NCBI GenBank assembly: GCA_030145625.1
Contig: JAQYVF010000011.1
Location: 1 to 64,000, forward strand
DNA length: 64,000 bases
From: Desulfocapsa sp.
Lineage (GTDB): Bacteria; Desulfobacterota; Desulfobulbia; Desulfobulbales; Desulfocapsaceae
Direction: 5' to 3'
Shown piece by piece: positions 27,638 to 36,994 of this stretch. Below the pieces are notes generated by a model. That model had not been told where the DNA came from. It ran no database searches and saw only the letters and a list, made by a program, of their open reading frames with translations. Made by a program: the position numbers and the translations under genes. How positions within the stretch are numbered: position 1 is the first letter of the stretch; every line of letters begins with the position of its first letter.

Positions 27638-29551
27638 TTACTCTTGCTTACTGTCTTTTGACAGGTTCGGGATCTGCACAGTCTCTTTGGGGGTGGCGTC
27701 CTTTTTCAAGATGAGCACACATTGCGCTCCAGCTTTCAACACCTTTCCGGCCTCCGGGCTCTGCGAAACAATACGTCCCGATCCCTCAACATGCACCTTC
27801 ACCTCGATTCCCTGTAAAACCCGCAATGCCTTTCTCAAGCTGAGTCCGGTTAACTTCGGCATAATTCGAGTCTGTTCCTTCAGCATTCCGGCAAGATTTT
27901 TCACTTCCTTCCCTTCGGCTGTCACCTCACTCTGAAAATTCTCATTTTTCTTTTCTGCTACCTCTACCATGCCGGCAAGAGTGGAACTGACCTGCTGCAG
28001 CGCCACCATTGAAGGAAGAATGGTATCAATGCGTTTACAGAGAAAATCCTGATTTGAGTCATCGACCAGCGTTGGTCCCAGCTCTCTTTGCCGAGATACC
28101 AGGAGCAGAATCATTTCCGGTTTTTCTGCCGGAATAGCAATCAAAGACATCCGGTCACGCACATACTCGAACCCAGTCGACACTGCTATCCTGGAGACTG
28201 ATTCTCCAGAAAGTGCTACTGAATCAAGAATGCCAGGTTTTCCCTTGGCTCGAAGTAAGGTCCTCAACTCACGGGAGACCAGGGATGGCAACACATTTCT
28301 CCCTCGCACTTGTCCTTGAAAGGCATTAAAAAAATATTCTTTCTGGCTTGGTCTCTCCAGCACTCGATCTAAAAAATGCGGCTGGATTTTTTTTCCGCCG
28401 TTTAAGAGATGAGTAAATCCAAGAAGCACCTTCAAGGGTGGAGCAGTTTTTGGAACCGTACCCAGGTCTGCACCGGGGCTGCAATCAATAAACTCCGGGA
28501 TAGAGCTGACCTGTTTCTTTCCTCCGGAGAGATCAACATTTAACTCTGTGGTCAGCTGCAAACGATCCCAGAGCTTAAGCTGCCTGGAAAAATCTATCGT
28601 TTCTGCAACCAGACTCCAGGGAAAGACCTGAGTTCCCTGCTCCCACCCACCCTGGAGAAGAGATGCATCTCGAAAAAATTGCCTTATCTCTTCCGGGACA
28701 ACCATGGGGCTAAAGAGAATATTCTCCAGCACCTCATTTTCATACTGCCAGATGGTGTTTGGATTATAGGAGGGATAATTAGCCCCGGCAATAATTTCCC
28801 CTTCAACCGTATCCAAAAAGAGAGACCCAATCTGAACACTACCCAGCCCCCCCCCCAGATCAGCCACATATTTATCAAGGATGGCCTGAATTTTCATATC
28901 AACGGTCAAAACCAAGTCATGACTGTAACCGCTGGTCTGTTCCTCTCCTTTGAGATCGATTGCCGGTATATCTTTCTGCCGAACATGATCATGGCTGAGC
29001 AGATGATCATAATAATGCTCTATTCCAGCAAGACCAAGATCATTTTCCGCATATCCGATCAGATGTGCTCCGAGTGCCTGTTCCGGATATTTTCTCGCAA
29101 ACTCCCGTTGCAGGTATATCCCCGGTAAATTCAGTCTGTGAATCTCCTCTTCTTCTCCCTGACCGATGTCACGGCGAAGCCAGACAAGGTGTGAATCTCT
29201 GCCCAGACGTTGATTGAGTTCCTTTTCAGGTATCCCCAGCAACAGGGAGAGCTTGCCAGCAGTCTCCTGCAGGTTTTCTACTTCGCGTGGCCTGGCATAG
29301 AGCGAAACCCGTTCAAGAGTCTGAGCAAGATCTTTAAAGTTTCTGTCGTAAATTGTTCCTCGAACGCTCTCTGCGGGTGACTCATTTACCGGAAAGGTCT
29401 CCTGCCAAACCTCGGACAGGGTGAGCAATTGCTGTCGAAAGACAAACGCAATCCCCGCCACCACAGCCAACACCAACAAAACGACCAGTAATATCCGTAG
29501 CAGCCGTCTTCTATTATTTTCCGTCCTGAGGCGGGATCTCCTGACCATCAT
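27638..29551 (-). CDS. ftsI: FtsI/PBP3-like protein with PASTA domain, catalytic motifs missing
   Basis: Position, one N-terminal helix (about residues 18-38), a PBP-dimer domain (RGTIYDRNFKDLA; GYAENDLGLAGIEHYY) and a transpeptidase-like fold identify the septal class B PBP slot; a C-terminal PASTA domain begins near MPKLTGLSLRKAL. The three active-site motifs are absent. After NYPSYNPNTIWQY, where EPGSTFK (SXXK) should follow, the sequence diverges; no SXN is found; and KTGT is replaced by SGES in VALSGESVSRIA. The TPLQ-equivalent region (APPLKVLLGFTHLLNGGKK) is still recognisable, so this is not a misread frame. It probably cannot crosslink peptidoglycan and may be a structural divisome part. 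ATG 29551 or 29548 is the likely start; TTG 29578 is in frame. Confidence 0.85.
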   Translation of the reverse strand: MMVRRSRLRTENNRRRLLRILLVVLLVLAVVAGIAFVFRQQLLTLSEVWQETFPVNESPAESVRGTIYDRNFKDLAQTLERVSLYARPREVENLQETAGKLSLLLGIPEKELNQRLGRDSHLVWLRRDIGQGEEEEIHRLNLPGIYLQREFARKYPEQALGAHLIGYAENDLGLAGIEHYYDHLLSHDHVRQKDIPAIDLKGEEQTSGYSHDLVLTVDMKIQAILDKYVADLGGGLGSVQIGSLFLDTVEGEIIAGANYPSYNPNTIWQYENEVLENILFSPMVVPEEIRQFFRDASLLQGGWEQGTQVFPWSLVAETIDFSRQLKLWDRLQLTTELNVDLSGGKKQVSSIPEFIDCSPGADLGTVPKTAPPLKVLLGFTHLLNGGKKIQPHFLDRVLERPSQKEYFFNAFQGQVRGRNVLPSLVSRELRTLLRAKGKPGILDSVALSGESVSRIAVSTGFEYVRDRMSLIAIPAEKPEMILLLVSRQRELGPTLVDDSNQDFLCKRIDTILPSMVALQQVSSTLAGMVEVAEKKNENFQSEVTAEGKEVKNLAGMLKEQTRIMPKLTGLSLRKALRVLQGIEVKVHVEGSGRIVSQSPEAGKVLKAGAQCVLILKKDATPKETVQIPNLSKDSKQE

Positions 29552-29632
29552 TTTCCCATAAGTGAAGGTCCTCCCCAATCGCCTCTTTTCCAGCCATCAT
29601 AAGTACCCTTTTGAAGCAGTCCGACTGATACG

Positions 29633-29998
29633 TTAAAACTTTCTATATTGACCGGATTTCGGCAGGTAAAGAGCCAGATCATGCCCTGCCATCTTACTTA
29701 CCTCGGCCGAAGAAAATGACTTCGCATTTTCGGCCCGAAGCAGGATATTGGCAGTGACCAGTTCATGGTGAAGGGCTGTCGTTTTTTCAATCTCCCCATT
29801 TACCCGCTGAAGAGCACCCGTAAGCCAAAATGAGCAGACAAAAAGCAGAACAGATGAAAAGAGCAGAACCTTTGTCACCGCATACCAGAGCTGTTTTCCA
29901 CCCGGCATACTGAAAGCTGTCTGCCGACGTGCATATGGACGATTGCGCAGGGTGTTCCCTCGGGGGATCATGGTGTTGGCTGAAGGATTGATAATCAT
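29633..29998 (-). CDS. ftsL: Cell division protein FtsL-like
   Basis: A 121-residue bitopic protein in the FtsL slot between rsmH and ftsI. It has a basic N-terminal tail, one transmembrane helix (about residues 40-62) and then a short heptad-type coiled coil (RVNGEIEKTTALHHELVTANILLRAENAK), which would pair with FtsB and bind FtsQ. Sequence conservation in this family is weak, so the call rests on size, topology and place. ATG 29998 has AGAGGTGA upstream; a further in-frame start lies at 30019. Confidence 0.75.
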   Translation of the reverse strand: MIINPSANTMIPRGNTLRNRPYARRQTAFSMPGGKQLWYAVTKVLLFSSVLLFVCSFWLTGALQRVNGEIEKTTALHHELVTANILLRAENAKSFSSAEVSKMAGHDLALYLPKSGQYRKF

Positions 29999-30106
29999 GG
30001 CGTCACCTCTTTGTCTCATATTTTACTATCTGTTACGTGCATGTTGAAAATCGCATAACACCCTGAAACATAACCGTTTCACACTACTCCTGGTGTTGGC
30101 GACCCG

Positions 30107-31009
30107 TTACTCTATTTTTTCAACAACCCTTAAACGGGCACTCCGTGATCTTGGGTTATCTTCCCGTTCTTCCAAAGAAGGGCTAATCGGTTTCTTTGTC
30201 AGCACCTTAAAGGCCTGATTGTCGCGAAATTTTCTTTTCACCATCCTGTCTTCCAGAGAGTGAAACGATATGACGCAAAACCTGGCTCCCGGAGCCAGAA
30301 ATGATGCAGCATCAGTCAGGATTTTTGCCAGGTTCTCCAATTCCGTATTTACAGCAATACGCAAGGCCTGAAAGACCAGTGTTGCCACATGAATCCTTTT
30401 CGGGTGAAACCGCCTTGGCACTGCCTTCGCCACCAGTGCAGACAACTGTTTCGACGTAACGAGAGGTTCCCGAACCCGCTCCTGAACAACAAACGATGCG
30501 ATTCTTCGTGCCTGCTTCTCTTCTCCATAATAGTAAAAGATATCTGCCAGTTCACTCTCAGAGCAGTGAGCCAGGATAGAAGCTGCAGTAACCTTTCCCC
30601 TTGTATCCATCCTCATATCCAAGGGTTCGTCCCGCCGGAAACTAAAACCCCGCTCGCCAATATCAAGCTGCAGTGATGACAGGCCGATGTCGATGAGAAT
30701 GCCGTCGACTTGAGAAACTCCAACCTCAAGCAAACCTTCACCAATCTCGGAAAAGTTTCTTCTGACTATGGTCAGTCGCTCTCCAAATGGCTTAAGTCTC
30801 TCCCTGCTCTTTTCTATTGCCGCATCATCCCATTCAAAAGCTATAACCCTGCCTTCCGGTGCACTTTTTCGCAGGATGGCCTCGGTGTGCCCTCCCAGCC
30901 CCAGAGTTCCATCCACATAGATACCGCCGCTGCGAGGTACGAGGAATTCCAGAGTTTCATTCAGCAATACAGAGCGATGGATCTTTGCGGCCTCGCCCTG
31001 TTCACTCAT
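30107..31009 (-). CDS. rsmH: 16S rRNA (cytosine(1402)-N4)-methyltransferase
   Basis: A SAM-dependent methylase (formerly MraW) acting on 16S C1402; 300 residues. Opening HRSVLLNETLEFL, SAM site DGTLGLGGHTEAIL, DGILIDIGLSSLQLD, FSFRRDEPLDMRMD and the C-terminal FCVISFHSLEDRMVKRKFR are all diagnostic. The ATG overlaps the mraZ stop as ATGA, so it is coupled to mraZ as usual. Confidence 0.97.
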   Translation of the reverse strand: MSEQGEAAKIHRSVLLNETLEFLVPRSGGIYVDGTLGLGGHTEAILRKSAPEGRVIAFEWDDAAIEKSRERLKPFGERLTIVRRNFSEIGEGLLEVGVSQVDGILIDIGLSSLQLDIGERGFSFRRDEPLDMRMDTRGKVTAASILAHCSESELADIFYYYGEEKQARRIASFVVQERVREPLVTSKQLSALVAKAVPRRFHPKRIHVATLVFQALRIAVNTELENLAKILTDAASFLAPGARFCVISFHSLEDRMVKRKFRDNQAFKVLTKKPISPSLEEREDNPRSRSARLRVVEKIE

Positions 31010-31479
31010 CAAATAATTCCCAGCTTAGACAGTCCCTCGTCAAAACTGTCAAAATTCTCACGAGTTGCCTGGACTTCGGCTAACCAGGCCTCTTTATCCC
31101 AAATCTCCACCCAGTCCCGCATACCGGTAAGGATGATATCTTTACCGATACGGGTTTCGGAACGCAGTGGAGCAGATAAGAGGATGCGACCCTGTTTGTC
31201 CAGATTGCATTCCGTCACTCCGGAAAGAACCAGACGGATAAAACTGGCCAGACGCGGCTGTTCCTTGCCCTGATCCAGAAGCTTATCTTCAATGATCTCC
31301 CACTCGGAAACGGGGTAAGCGCGCAGATGTTTGCCCCAGGTCGTGACCATCAGGGTCTCGGAGCCATACTGAGTCAGGACCTCACGAAAACGACTGGGAA
31401 AATTCAGCCGCCCTTTAGAATCCAGACTATGCTCGGACTTACTGCGAAATCTGCTTTTTATGCCCTTCTCTTCGCCCAT
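31009..31479 (-). CDS. mraZ: Transcriptional regulator MraZ
   Basis: A DNA-binding protein that controls the dcw cluster; 156 residues with two AbrB-like halves, each with its DXXGR motif (SLDSKGRLNFPSRF and NLDKQGRILLSAPL). First gene of the cluster. Direct repeats matching MraZ boxes lie immediately upstream and overlap the predicted transcription start, so autorepression is expected. The ribosome site is probably the GGTGG run 3-8 bases before the ATG. Confidence 0.97.
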   Translation of the reverse strand: MGEEKGIKSRFRSKSEHSLDSKGRLNFPSRFREVLTQYGSETLMVTTWGKHLRAYPVSEWEIIEDKLLDQGKEQPRLASFIRLVLSGVTECNLDKQGRILLSAPLRSETRIGKDIILTGMRDWVEIWDKEAWLAEVQATRENFDSFDEGLSKLGII

Positions 31480-31480
31480 C

Positions 31481-31529
31481 CACCACCACCGTCTTCCACT
31501 TTACACCACTTTACACCACTATTATCACT
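31481..31529 (-). promoter_or_regulatory. MraZ-box array
   Basis: On the minus strand AGTGG-type boxes recur every 10 bases: AAAGTGATAAT, then AGTGGTGTAA twice, then AGTGGAAGAC, running into GGTGGTGG next to the ATG. MraZ binds short repeats at this 10-bp spacing, so one face of the helix would be occupied across the transcription start. Confidence 0.8.
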
Positions 31530-31557
31530 TTTATAGCAGGAAGACATCTCTTGTCAA
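31530..31557 (-). promoter_or_regulatory. Sigma-70 promoter of the dcw cluster
   Basis: On the minus strand TTGACA (31552-31557), 16-base spacer, TATAAA (31530-31535). The start of transcription would fall inside the MraZ-box array. Confidence 0.8.
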
Positions 31558-32051
31558 GGAATTTCCCCTACGATTATAGAAGGTTAAAGAAAAAGAGAAA
31601 CGGGGAGCACAACACATCATACAGGGGTGCCGAAACAAGAAAGCCACAACAGGATGTATTTAGAGCATCATCGACACCAGAAACAAAAAATGATCGCCGG
31701 CACAACGAACATACCGAACATACCGAACATACTGATAATACAGGATGGTTTTAAAATACAAAAAAAATTCATTTTTAAAAAAGCAAATACTGGTGGGGGA
31801 AAGTGGGTGAGGGACTCAAAAGATGGAAGGTGAGAAGTGGAAACCGGAAGAGAAAAAGCAGCATTACCCATGCACGGGTGGAATCAATTTTAAGCCATAA
31901 ACGGAGGATAGCCACGCAATAGAAGGCTCACTACAGGCCAGTACATATTCCATTCGCGGATAAATCCGCTCCCACAACACTCCATCCGAGTATAGAGAAG
32001 AACACTCCAGCCGGGCAGGAGCAGGAAACAATCAGCTTTCCAAAGATCTCA
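31558..32051. other. Intergenic region between mraZ promoter and panB
   Basis: About 490 bases. It contains three copies of a 9-base direct repeat (AACATACCG-type, 31706-31735) and one half of a REP palindrome (CGCGGATAAATCCGC near 31955). A plus-strand open frame here looks spurious because its repeats give the low-complexity tail EHTEHTEHT. Confidence 0.5.
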
Positions 32052-32891
32052 TCAGGAAAGGCCCAGGAGCTCTCGCAGGTTGGACTGGCTGGAAAAGCTA
32101 TGTTCTTTATCAGGAAATTCACCATTGCGAACCTCGCGGCTATAATCAGCCACGGCCTCTTTAATGATTGGAGCCAGTTTACAGTAGGATTTGACAAACC
32201 CTGGGATGAACTTTTCAAACATTCCCAGCAGATCATGGGTGACCAGAACCTGCCCATCACAGTGAACACCGGCCCCGATGCCAATGGTGGGAATAGCAAT
32301 TTCTTCAGAGATAATCCGTCCCAACTCATCAGGGATACATTCCATAACGATGGCGAACACACCGGCCTTCTCCAGTGCCTGGGCCTCTACTACCATCTTT
32401 TTGGCAGACTCAACATCTCGGCCCTGCACTTTATAGCCCCCAAGCTGGGTGGCAGTCTGTGGCGTCAAACCGATATGGCCCATAACTGAGACTCCTGCCT
32501 GCACCAGTGCTGTAACCACATCACAGACCTCCAGCCCACCCTCGAGCTTAACTGCATCGCAGCCCGCCTCTTTGAGAAAACGACCGCCATTTATAATGGC
32601 ATCACGAATACCGGTCTGATAGGAGCCAAAAGGCATATCACCCACAACAAATGCACCAGGAGCACCACGGCGTACTGCCGAGGCGTGATGAATCATCTCA
32701 TCCATGGTCACAGGAACAGTGGAATCATAGCCGAGGACCACCATGCCCAGCGAATCGCCCACCAGGAGTACATCCACATCAGCAGAGGCAAGCAAAGCGG
32801 ACATGGCCGCATCATAAGCTGTGAGCATGGTGATCTTCTCACCCGCTTTTTTCATGGTCAGGATATCGAGTACTGTTTTCCGTTTTTGCAT
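32052..32891 (-). CDS. panB: 3-methyl-2-oxobutanoate hydroxymethyltransferase
   Basis: First committed step of pantothenate (CoA) synthesis: transfers hydroxymethyl from 5,10-methylene-THF to ketoisovalerate. 279 residues of TIM-barrel type. Signatures: MLTAYDAAMSALLASADVD, LVGDSLGMVVLGYDSTVPV, GCDAVKLEGG, MGHIGLTPQ and GIGAGVHCDGQVLV. panC and panD are not in the window. It appears to be monocistronic, 117 bases before ruvB on the same strand's upstream side. Confidence 0.97.
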   Translation of the reverse strand: MQKRKTVLDILTMKKAGEKITMLTAYDAAMSALLASADVDVLLVGDSLGMVVLGYDSTVPVTMDEMIHHASAVRRGAPGAFVVGDMPFGSYQTGIRDAIINGGRFLKEAGCDAVKLEGGLEVCDVVTALVQAGVSVMGHIGLTPQTATQLGGYKVQGRDVESAKKMVVEAQALEKAGVFAIVMECIPDELGRIISEEIAIPTIGIGAGVHCDGQVLVTHDLLGMFEKFIPGFVKSYCKLAPIIKEAVADYSREVRNGEFPDKEHSFSSQSNLRELLGLS

Positions 32892-33008
32892 GGTTCAGTC
32901 TCCTCAATCAAAATAACAATTCAGCAAAGGTAGCTCCGTACTGCCTCCCCCATCGTGTCGCAAAAGTTCACCGCTGCCATAACGTTGCACCGGCAGACAA
33001 ATTCACTC

Positions 33009-34064
33009 CTACTCATCAAACAGGGTGGGTTGTCGCTTTCCTCCCCGGGGCAGAGAGCGACCGAAATGTTTATAGGCATTCATGGTAGCCATACGACCGC
33101 GAGGAGTTCTGGTCAGAAATCCGGACTGGATAAGAAAGGGTTCGTACACATCTTCCAGGGTGTTTTTTTCTTCACAGACCACTGTAGCCAATGTCTCCAG
33201 GCCAATGGGGCCGCCTTGAAACTTATCGATGATGGCCAGCATGATTCGCCGATCCATGTCATCAAGGCCAAAGCGGTCAACATTGAGCAGATTAAGCGCA
33301 TCATCCGCCACCTCGGAGGTGACGGATTGATGTTTACCAACCTCAGCAAAATCCCGCACACGACGAAGCAGACGATTGGCTATACGCGGAGTTCCACGAG
33401 ACCTGCGTCCCAACTCCAGAGCACCTCCCTCGTCCACACTCATCCCAAGAATGGCGGCTGATCGCTGTACAATTCGCACCAGCTCCTCTGGCTCATAGAG
33501 CTCCAGACGCAGGATAATTCCGAAACGATCACGCAATGGAGGGGTCAGCAATCCGGTACGGGTGGTAGCACCCACCAGGGTAAAATGAGGTAAATCCATC
33601 TTCACCGATCTAGCTCCCGGTCCCTGGCCAATGATAAGATCGAGTTGAAAATCTTCCATTGCCGGATAAAGAATTTCTTCCACAGCATGGTTAAGGCGAT
33701 GAATTTCATCGATAAAGAGGACATCTCCTTCCTGGAGACTGGTGAGAATTGCAGCCAGATCGCCCTGACGCTCTATCACCGGACCGGACGTGACCTTAAT
33801 TCCGGTCTGCATCTCATTGGCAATGATATAGGAGAGCGTAGTCTTGCCCAGGCCCGGATAGCCATGAAAGAGGACATGATCCAGGGACTCTCCCCGTGCC
33901 TTGGCCGCACGGATAAAGACATCAAGGCTCTTGCACAAATGTTCCTGGCCCACATATTCATCAAGAGACCTGGGACGCAGAATATTTCCCGATTCCCTGT
34001 CCTGGCCTATGGGATCGGGAGCAACCAAACGATCGTCTGCGTGAATTTCTTCTTCAAAATTCAT
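33009..34064 (-). CDS. ruvB: Holliday junction branch migration ATPase RuvB
   Basis: An AAA+ motor that drives branch migration with RuvA; 351 residues. Motifs: [14 protein letters not shown], Walker [14 protein letters not shown], Walker [12 protein letters not shown], sensor 1 [12 protein letters not shown], arginine finger PLRDRFG, and a C-terminal winged helix with [13 protein letters not shown]. The ATG overlaps the ruvA stop (ATGA). Confidence 0.98.
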   Translation of the reverse strand: MNFEEEIHADDRLVAPDPIGQDRESGNILRPRSLDEYVGQEHLCKSLDVFIRAAKARGESLDHVLFHGYPGLGKTTLSYIIANEMQTGIKVTSGPVIERQGDLAAILTSLQEGDVLFIDEIHRLNHAVEEILYPAMEDFQLDLIIGQGPGARSVKMDLPHFTLVGATTRTGLLTPPLRDRFGIILRLELYEPEELVRIVQRSAAILGMSVDEGGALELGRRSRGTPRIANRLLRRVRDFAEVGKHQSVTSEVADDALNLLNVDRFGLDDMDRRIMLAIIDKFQGGPIGLETLATVVCEEKNTLEDVYEPFLIQSGFLTRTPRGRMATMNAYKHFGRSLPRGGKRQPTLFDE

Positions 34065-34681
34065 ATCAATGCACGAAGCCCCTCTTTGATAAGCTCTTCA
34101 AGGGACATTTCATCAAAAACCTCCCCTCCTGCCTGCTTTTTCACGCTGGTCAAGGCTTGGCGAACCATCTGATCGGGATAGCCAAGATTAACCAGAGCTG
34201 AAAGGGCATCAGCAGCCGTGGAACCTGCACTCATCACCTTTTTAGAAGTCATAGAGACAGGAGAACCTGCCGCCTGAAAGCCACCGACCTTGTCCTTCAG
34301 TTCCACACAAATCCGCTCTGCCGTCTTCTTCCCCACCCCCTGGATGGTGGTCAACCCCTTGATATCTTCTGTCATAATAGCCTGACAGAGATCACCGAGC
34401 TGCATGCCGGAGAGAATGGCCAATGACAACTTAGGACCAATACCGGAGACCGCTTTCAGGGTGAGAAACATCTCTTTTTCGCTCTGTTCCTGAAAGCCGA
34501 AAAGGACGATGGCATCCTCTCGCACATTGGTATGGATATGAAGAAACAGTTCTTCCCCCTTTTCCGGCAGTCGGGAAAGACCATCATGGGAAAGAAAAAC
34601 CTCATAGCCCACTCCACCCACATCAATAACAACTCTATCTGAGCCGATATACTGTACTGTGCCGGTCAGTGAGGCAATCAT
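34061..34681 (-). CDS. ruvA: Holliday junction DNA-binding protein RuvA
   Basis: Tetrameric junction-binding subunit, 206 residues. N-terminal OB fold ([28 protein letters not shown]), two helix-hairpin-helix motifs ([13 protein letters not shown] and [12 protein letters not shown]), acidic linker, and a C-terminal RuvB-binding domain ending [13 protein letters not shown]. Order ruvC-ruvA-ruvB is preserved, with a 163-base gap from ruvC. Confidence 0.97.
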   Translation of the reverse strand: MIASLTGTVQYIGSDRVVIDVGGVGYEVFLSHDGLSRLPEKGEELFLHIHTNVREDAIVLFGFQEQSEKEMFLTLKAVSGIGPKLSLAILSGMQLGDLCQAIMTEDIKGLTTIQGVGKKTAERICVELKDKVGGFQAAGSPVSMTSKKVMSAGSTAADALSALVNLGYPDQMVRQALTSVKKQAGGEVFDEMSLEELIKEGLRALI

Positions 34682-34844
34682 AAAAGAGAGGGATGCGGTT
34701 TGAGATGTGCGGTTTGGGGTTTGCGGTATACGATTTTCGGTACCATTGACATTCGATTTATTTCCAGTCTGTTATTAATCTGTATTGTGGTTAGGATCCT
34801 TCGAGTATACATACCATACCTGTAACACGAACAGACCTACCGGA

Positions 34845-35318
34845 TTAAAGAACCACATGATTGGCATGACAAATGGCCACGGCCAGGGCATCAGCGGCAT
34901 CACTACTGGGCGTTGCAGAGAGCCCGAGGAGGACACGAACCATGTGCTGCACCTGCCCCTTTTCCGCCTGACCATACCCAACCACGGCCCGTTTCACCTT
35001 CTTGGCACTGTAATCATGGACTCCCAGCCCGTTCTGCATGGCCGCCACCACTGCTGCGCCCCTGGCCTGCCCCAGCTTGAGAGCAGAGTTGGCGTTGGTG
35101 GCCATGAACACCTCTTCCACGGCCGCCACTTCCGGATCATACAGCTGAATCACCTCATTGATCCCCTCAAAGATCTCGTTGAGCCGATTAGCCAGGGGAA
35201 AGCGCGGAGTGGTTTTTATTACTCCGCAGGAGACAAAACCGACCTTTCCGCGTCCGGCATCAACAATCCCATAACCAGTGATCCGGGAACCCGGATCAAT
35301 CCCTAAGATACGTTGCAT
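34845..35318 (-). CDS. ruvC: Holliday junction resolvase RuvC
   Basis: RNase H-fold endonuclease that cuts four-way junctions; 157 residues. The acidic active site is visible: Asp in LGIDPGSRITGYG, Glu in AAVEEVFMATN, and the Asp pair in SSDAADALAVAICH. It follows yebC, the arrangement seen in many bacteria. Confidence 0.97.
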   Translation of the reverse strand: MQRILGIDPGSRITGYGIVDAGRGKVGFVSCGVIKTTPRFPLANRLNEIFEGINEVIQLYDPEVAAVEEVFMATNANSALKLGQARGAAVVAAMQNGLGVHDYSAKKVKRAVVGYGQAEKGQVQHMVRVLLGLSATPSSDAADALAVAICHANHVVL

Positions 35319-35351
35319 ACCGGCAAGCTGTGCAAAACGAAATCCATTGTA

Positions 35352-36101
35352 TCAGGACAACTTCTCCATCAAGTCATCATCAAGGTCAAAGTTGGCATGC
35401 ACATTCTGAACATCATCATGATCTTCAAGATTCCCCAGAAGCTTGAGCAAGGCCTTGGCCGGTTTCTCCTCGGTAACCTCAACGATATTCTGGGGAATCA
35501 TTGTGACAGAGGCCTCAACAAAGACAACACCGGCCTTTTCCAGAGACTCACGCACCTCATCAAAGTCCTCTGGAGCGGTAACCACCTGAAACTGACCGTC
35601 TTCCTCTACAACGTCATCGGCTCCGGCCTCCAGGGCAAGCTCCATCAATTCATCCTCACCGGTAGTCGCTTTATCCACCAGGATCAGACCCTTCTTATCA
35701 AACATCCAGGCCACACAACCAGACTCACCCAGATTGCCATTGCTTTTGGCAAAATAGTGACGGACATCGGCCACGGTCCTGTTGCGATTATCTGTCATAC
35801 ACTCCACCAAAACCGCCACACCACCAGGTCCATATCCCTCGTAGAGGATCTCATCATAAACTTCACCCTCCAACTCCCCCGTTCCTTTTTTTATGGCCCG
35901 GATAATATTGTCCTTGGGCATATTCTCTGATCGAGCAGTGGCAATGGCACTGCGAAGCCGGGGATTGCCGTCCGGATCACCGCCGCCCATCCTGGCTGCC
36001 ACGGTAACTTCCTTGATCAAACGAGTAAAAATTTTCCCTCGCTTGGCATCCGCTGCTCCTTTTTTATGCTTGATGTTTGCCCACTTAGAATGTCCTGACA
36101 T
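35352..36101 (-). CDS. yebC: YebC/PmpR-family protein (TACO1-like)
   Basis: 249 residues opening with [21 protein letters not shown], the family hallmark. YebC proteins have been described as DNA-binding regulators and, more recently, as ribosome-associated factors for proline-rich stalls; which applies here is not shown by sequence. The frame is open another 29 codons upstream into rlmE, but ATG 36101 gives the conserved start and has AGGAACAGGTT upstream. Confidence 0.96.
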   Translation of the reverse strand: MSGHSKWANIKHKKGAADAKRGKIFTRLIKEVTVAARMGGGDPDGNPRLRSAIATARSENMPKDNIIRAIKKGTGELEGEVYDEILYEGYGPGGVAVLVECMTDNRNRTVADVRHYFAKSNGNLGESGCVAWMFDKKGLILVDKATTGEDELMELALEAGADDVVEEDGQFQVVTAPEDFDEVRESLEKAGVVFVEASVTMIPQNIVEVTEEKPAKALLKLLGNLEDHDDVQNVHANFDLDDDLMEKLS

Positions 36102-36141
36102 AACCTGTTCCTTTAATTCTTTATAAAAGACGTGCCGGGAG

Positions 36142-36747
36142 CTACGCCTGTTTTCCCTTAAACCCCATCCCCAAGACAAAAACCTCACGGCTCTCCACCC
36201 GGGAACTCTTGGGCTTAACCACTTTTACCAGTTCAAACTGCTCTTTTACTTCCTGAACAAACTCAGGAAAGTCCTCACCCTGAAAGGCCTTACAATAATA
36301 ATTCCCCTTGGGATGCAAAAGAATAGAGGCCAGTTCCAAGGTTCGCCTCACCAATTGCATGGACTGCTGATGATCAGTCCAGCGATTCCCGGTAGTCCCA
36401 GGGGCGAGATCTGAGATCAACACCTTAAACGCTGGTCGAATGCGACGCACAGTCGTAATCAGTTCCGGCTGCATAATATCCTGGCACAACCAGATGATTT
36501 CAGAACCTCCGGCCCTGGCTGCCTTATCGGCAGCCTTCAGATCCACTCCCACCACGATTCCTTTTTCCCCCACCACTTCAGAGGCATAAAGAGACCAACT
36601 CCCCGGGAAACAGCCAAGATCAAGGACGCTGTCGCCGCGCCGAATAAACTTATACTTATTCAAGGCCTCTTCCAGCTTGTAAACGGACCGTGCCGGATAC
36701 TTATCCTTCTTGGCCTTCTTATAATAATAATCTTTTACTGTACGCAC
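36142..36747 (-). CDS. rlmE: 23S rRNA (uridine-2'-O)-methyltransferase RlmE
   Basis: FtsJ/RrmJ-family enzyme that methylates U2552 of 23S rRNA; 201 residues. SAM site [15 protein letters not shown] and the catalytic K-D-K-E set: Lys in [10 protein letters not shown], Asp in [12 protein letters not shown], Lys in [10 protein letters not shown] and Glu in SREVFVLG. It uses GTG at 36747. It lies upstream of yebC on the same strand, 40 bases away. Confidence 0.93.
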   Translation of the reverse strand: MRTVKDYYYKKAKKDKYPARSVYKLEEALNKYKFIRRGDSVLDLGCFPGSWSLYASEVVGEKGIVVGVDLKAADKAARAGGSEIIWLCQDIMQPELITTVRRIRPAFKVLISDLAPGTTGNRWTDHQQSMQLVRRTLELASILLHPKGNYYCKAFQGEDFPEFVQEVKEQFELVKVVKPKSSRVESREVFVLGMGFKGKQA

Positions 36748-36994
36748 AAGTTATCCAATCTGTAATAAATTTGTTTGGTTTCGCAAGCTGTTACACCCTT
36801 GGGGCACCACCCAACTTACCTTTCCGATACCCTTAACACCAGTTATTGAGAAGTACTACCCCCCGGTCCTCACCAAAATCCAGCCCACGACAACGAACTC
36901 CCACAACATCAACACTTTTAGTCCATTTACTACTCTTTGACAAGGATGATGGACTCCTGAGAAATCCAATTCCTGGATACTCAGAAAAACTGGG

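Noticed and set aside
31551-31754. 67-codon plus-strand frame upstream of mraZ
   Set aside because: It starts over the dcw promoter and ends in repeat-derived EHTEHTEHT; it appears to be a by-product of the 9-base direct repeats.
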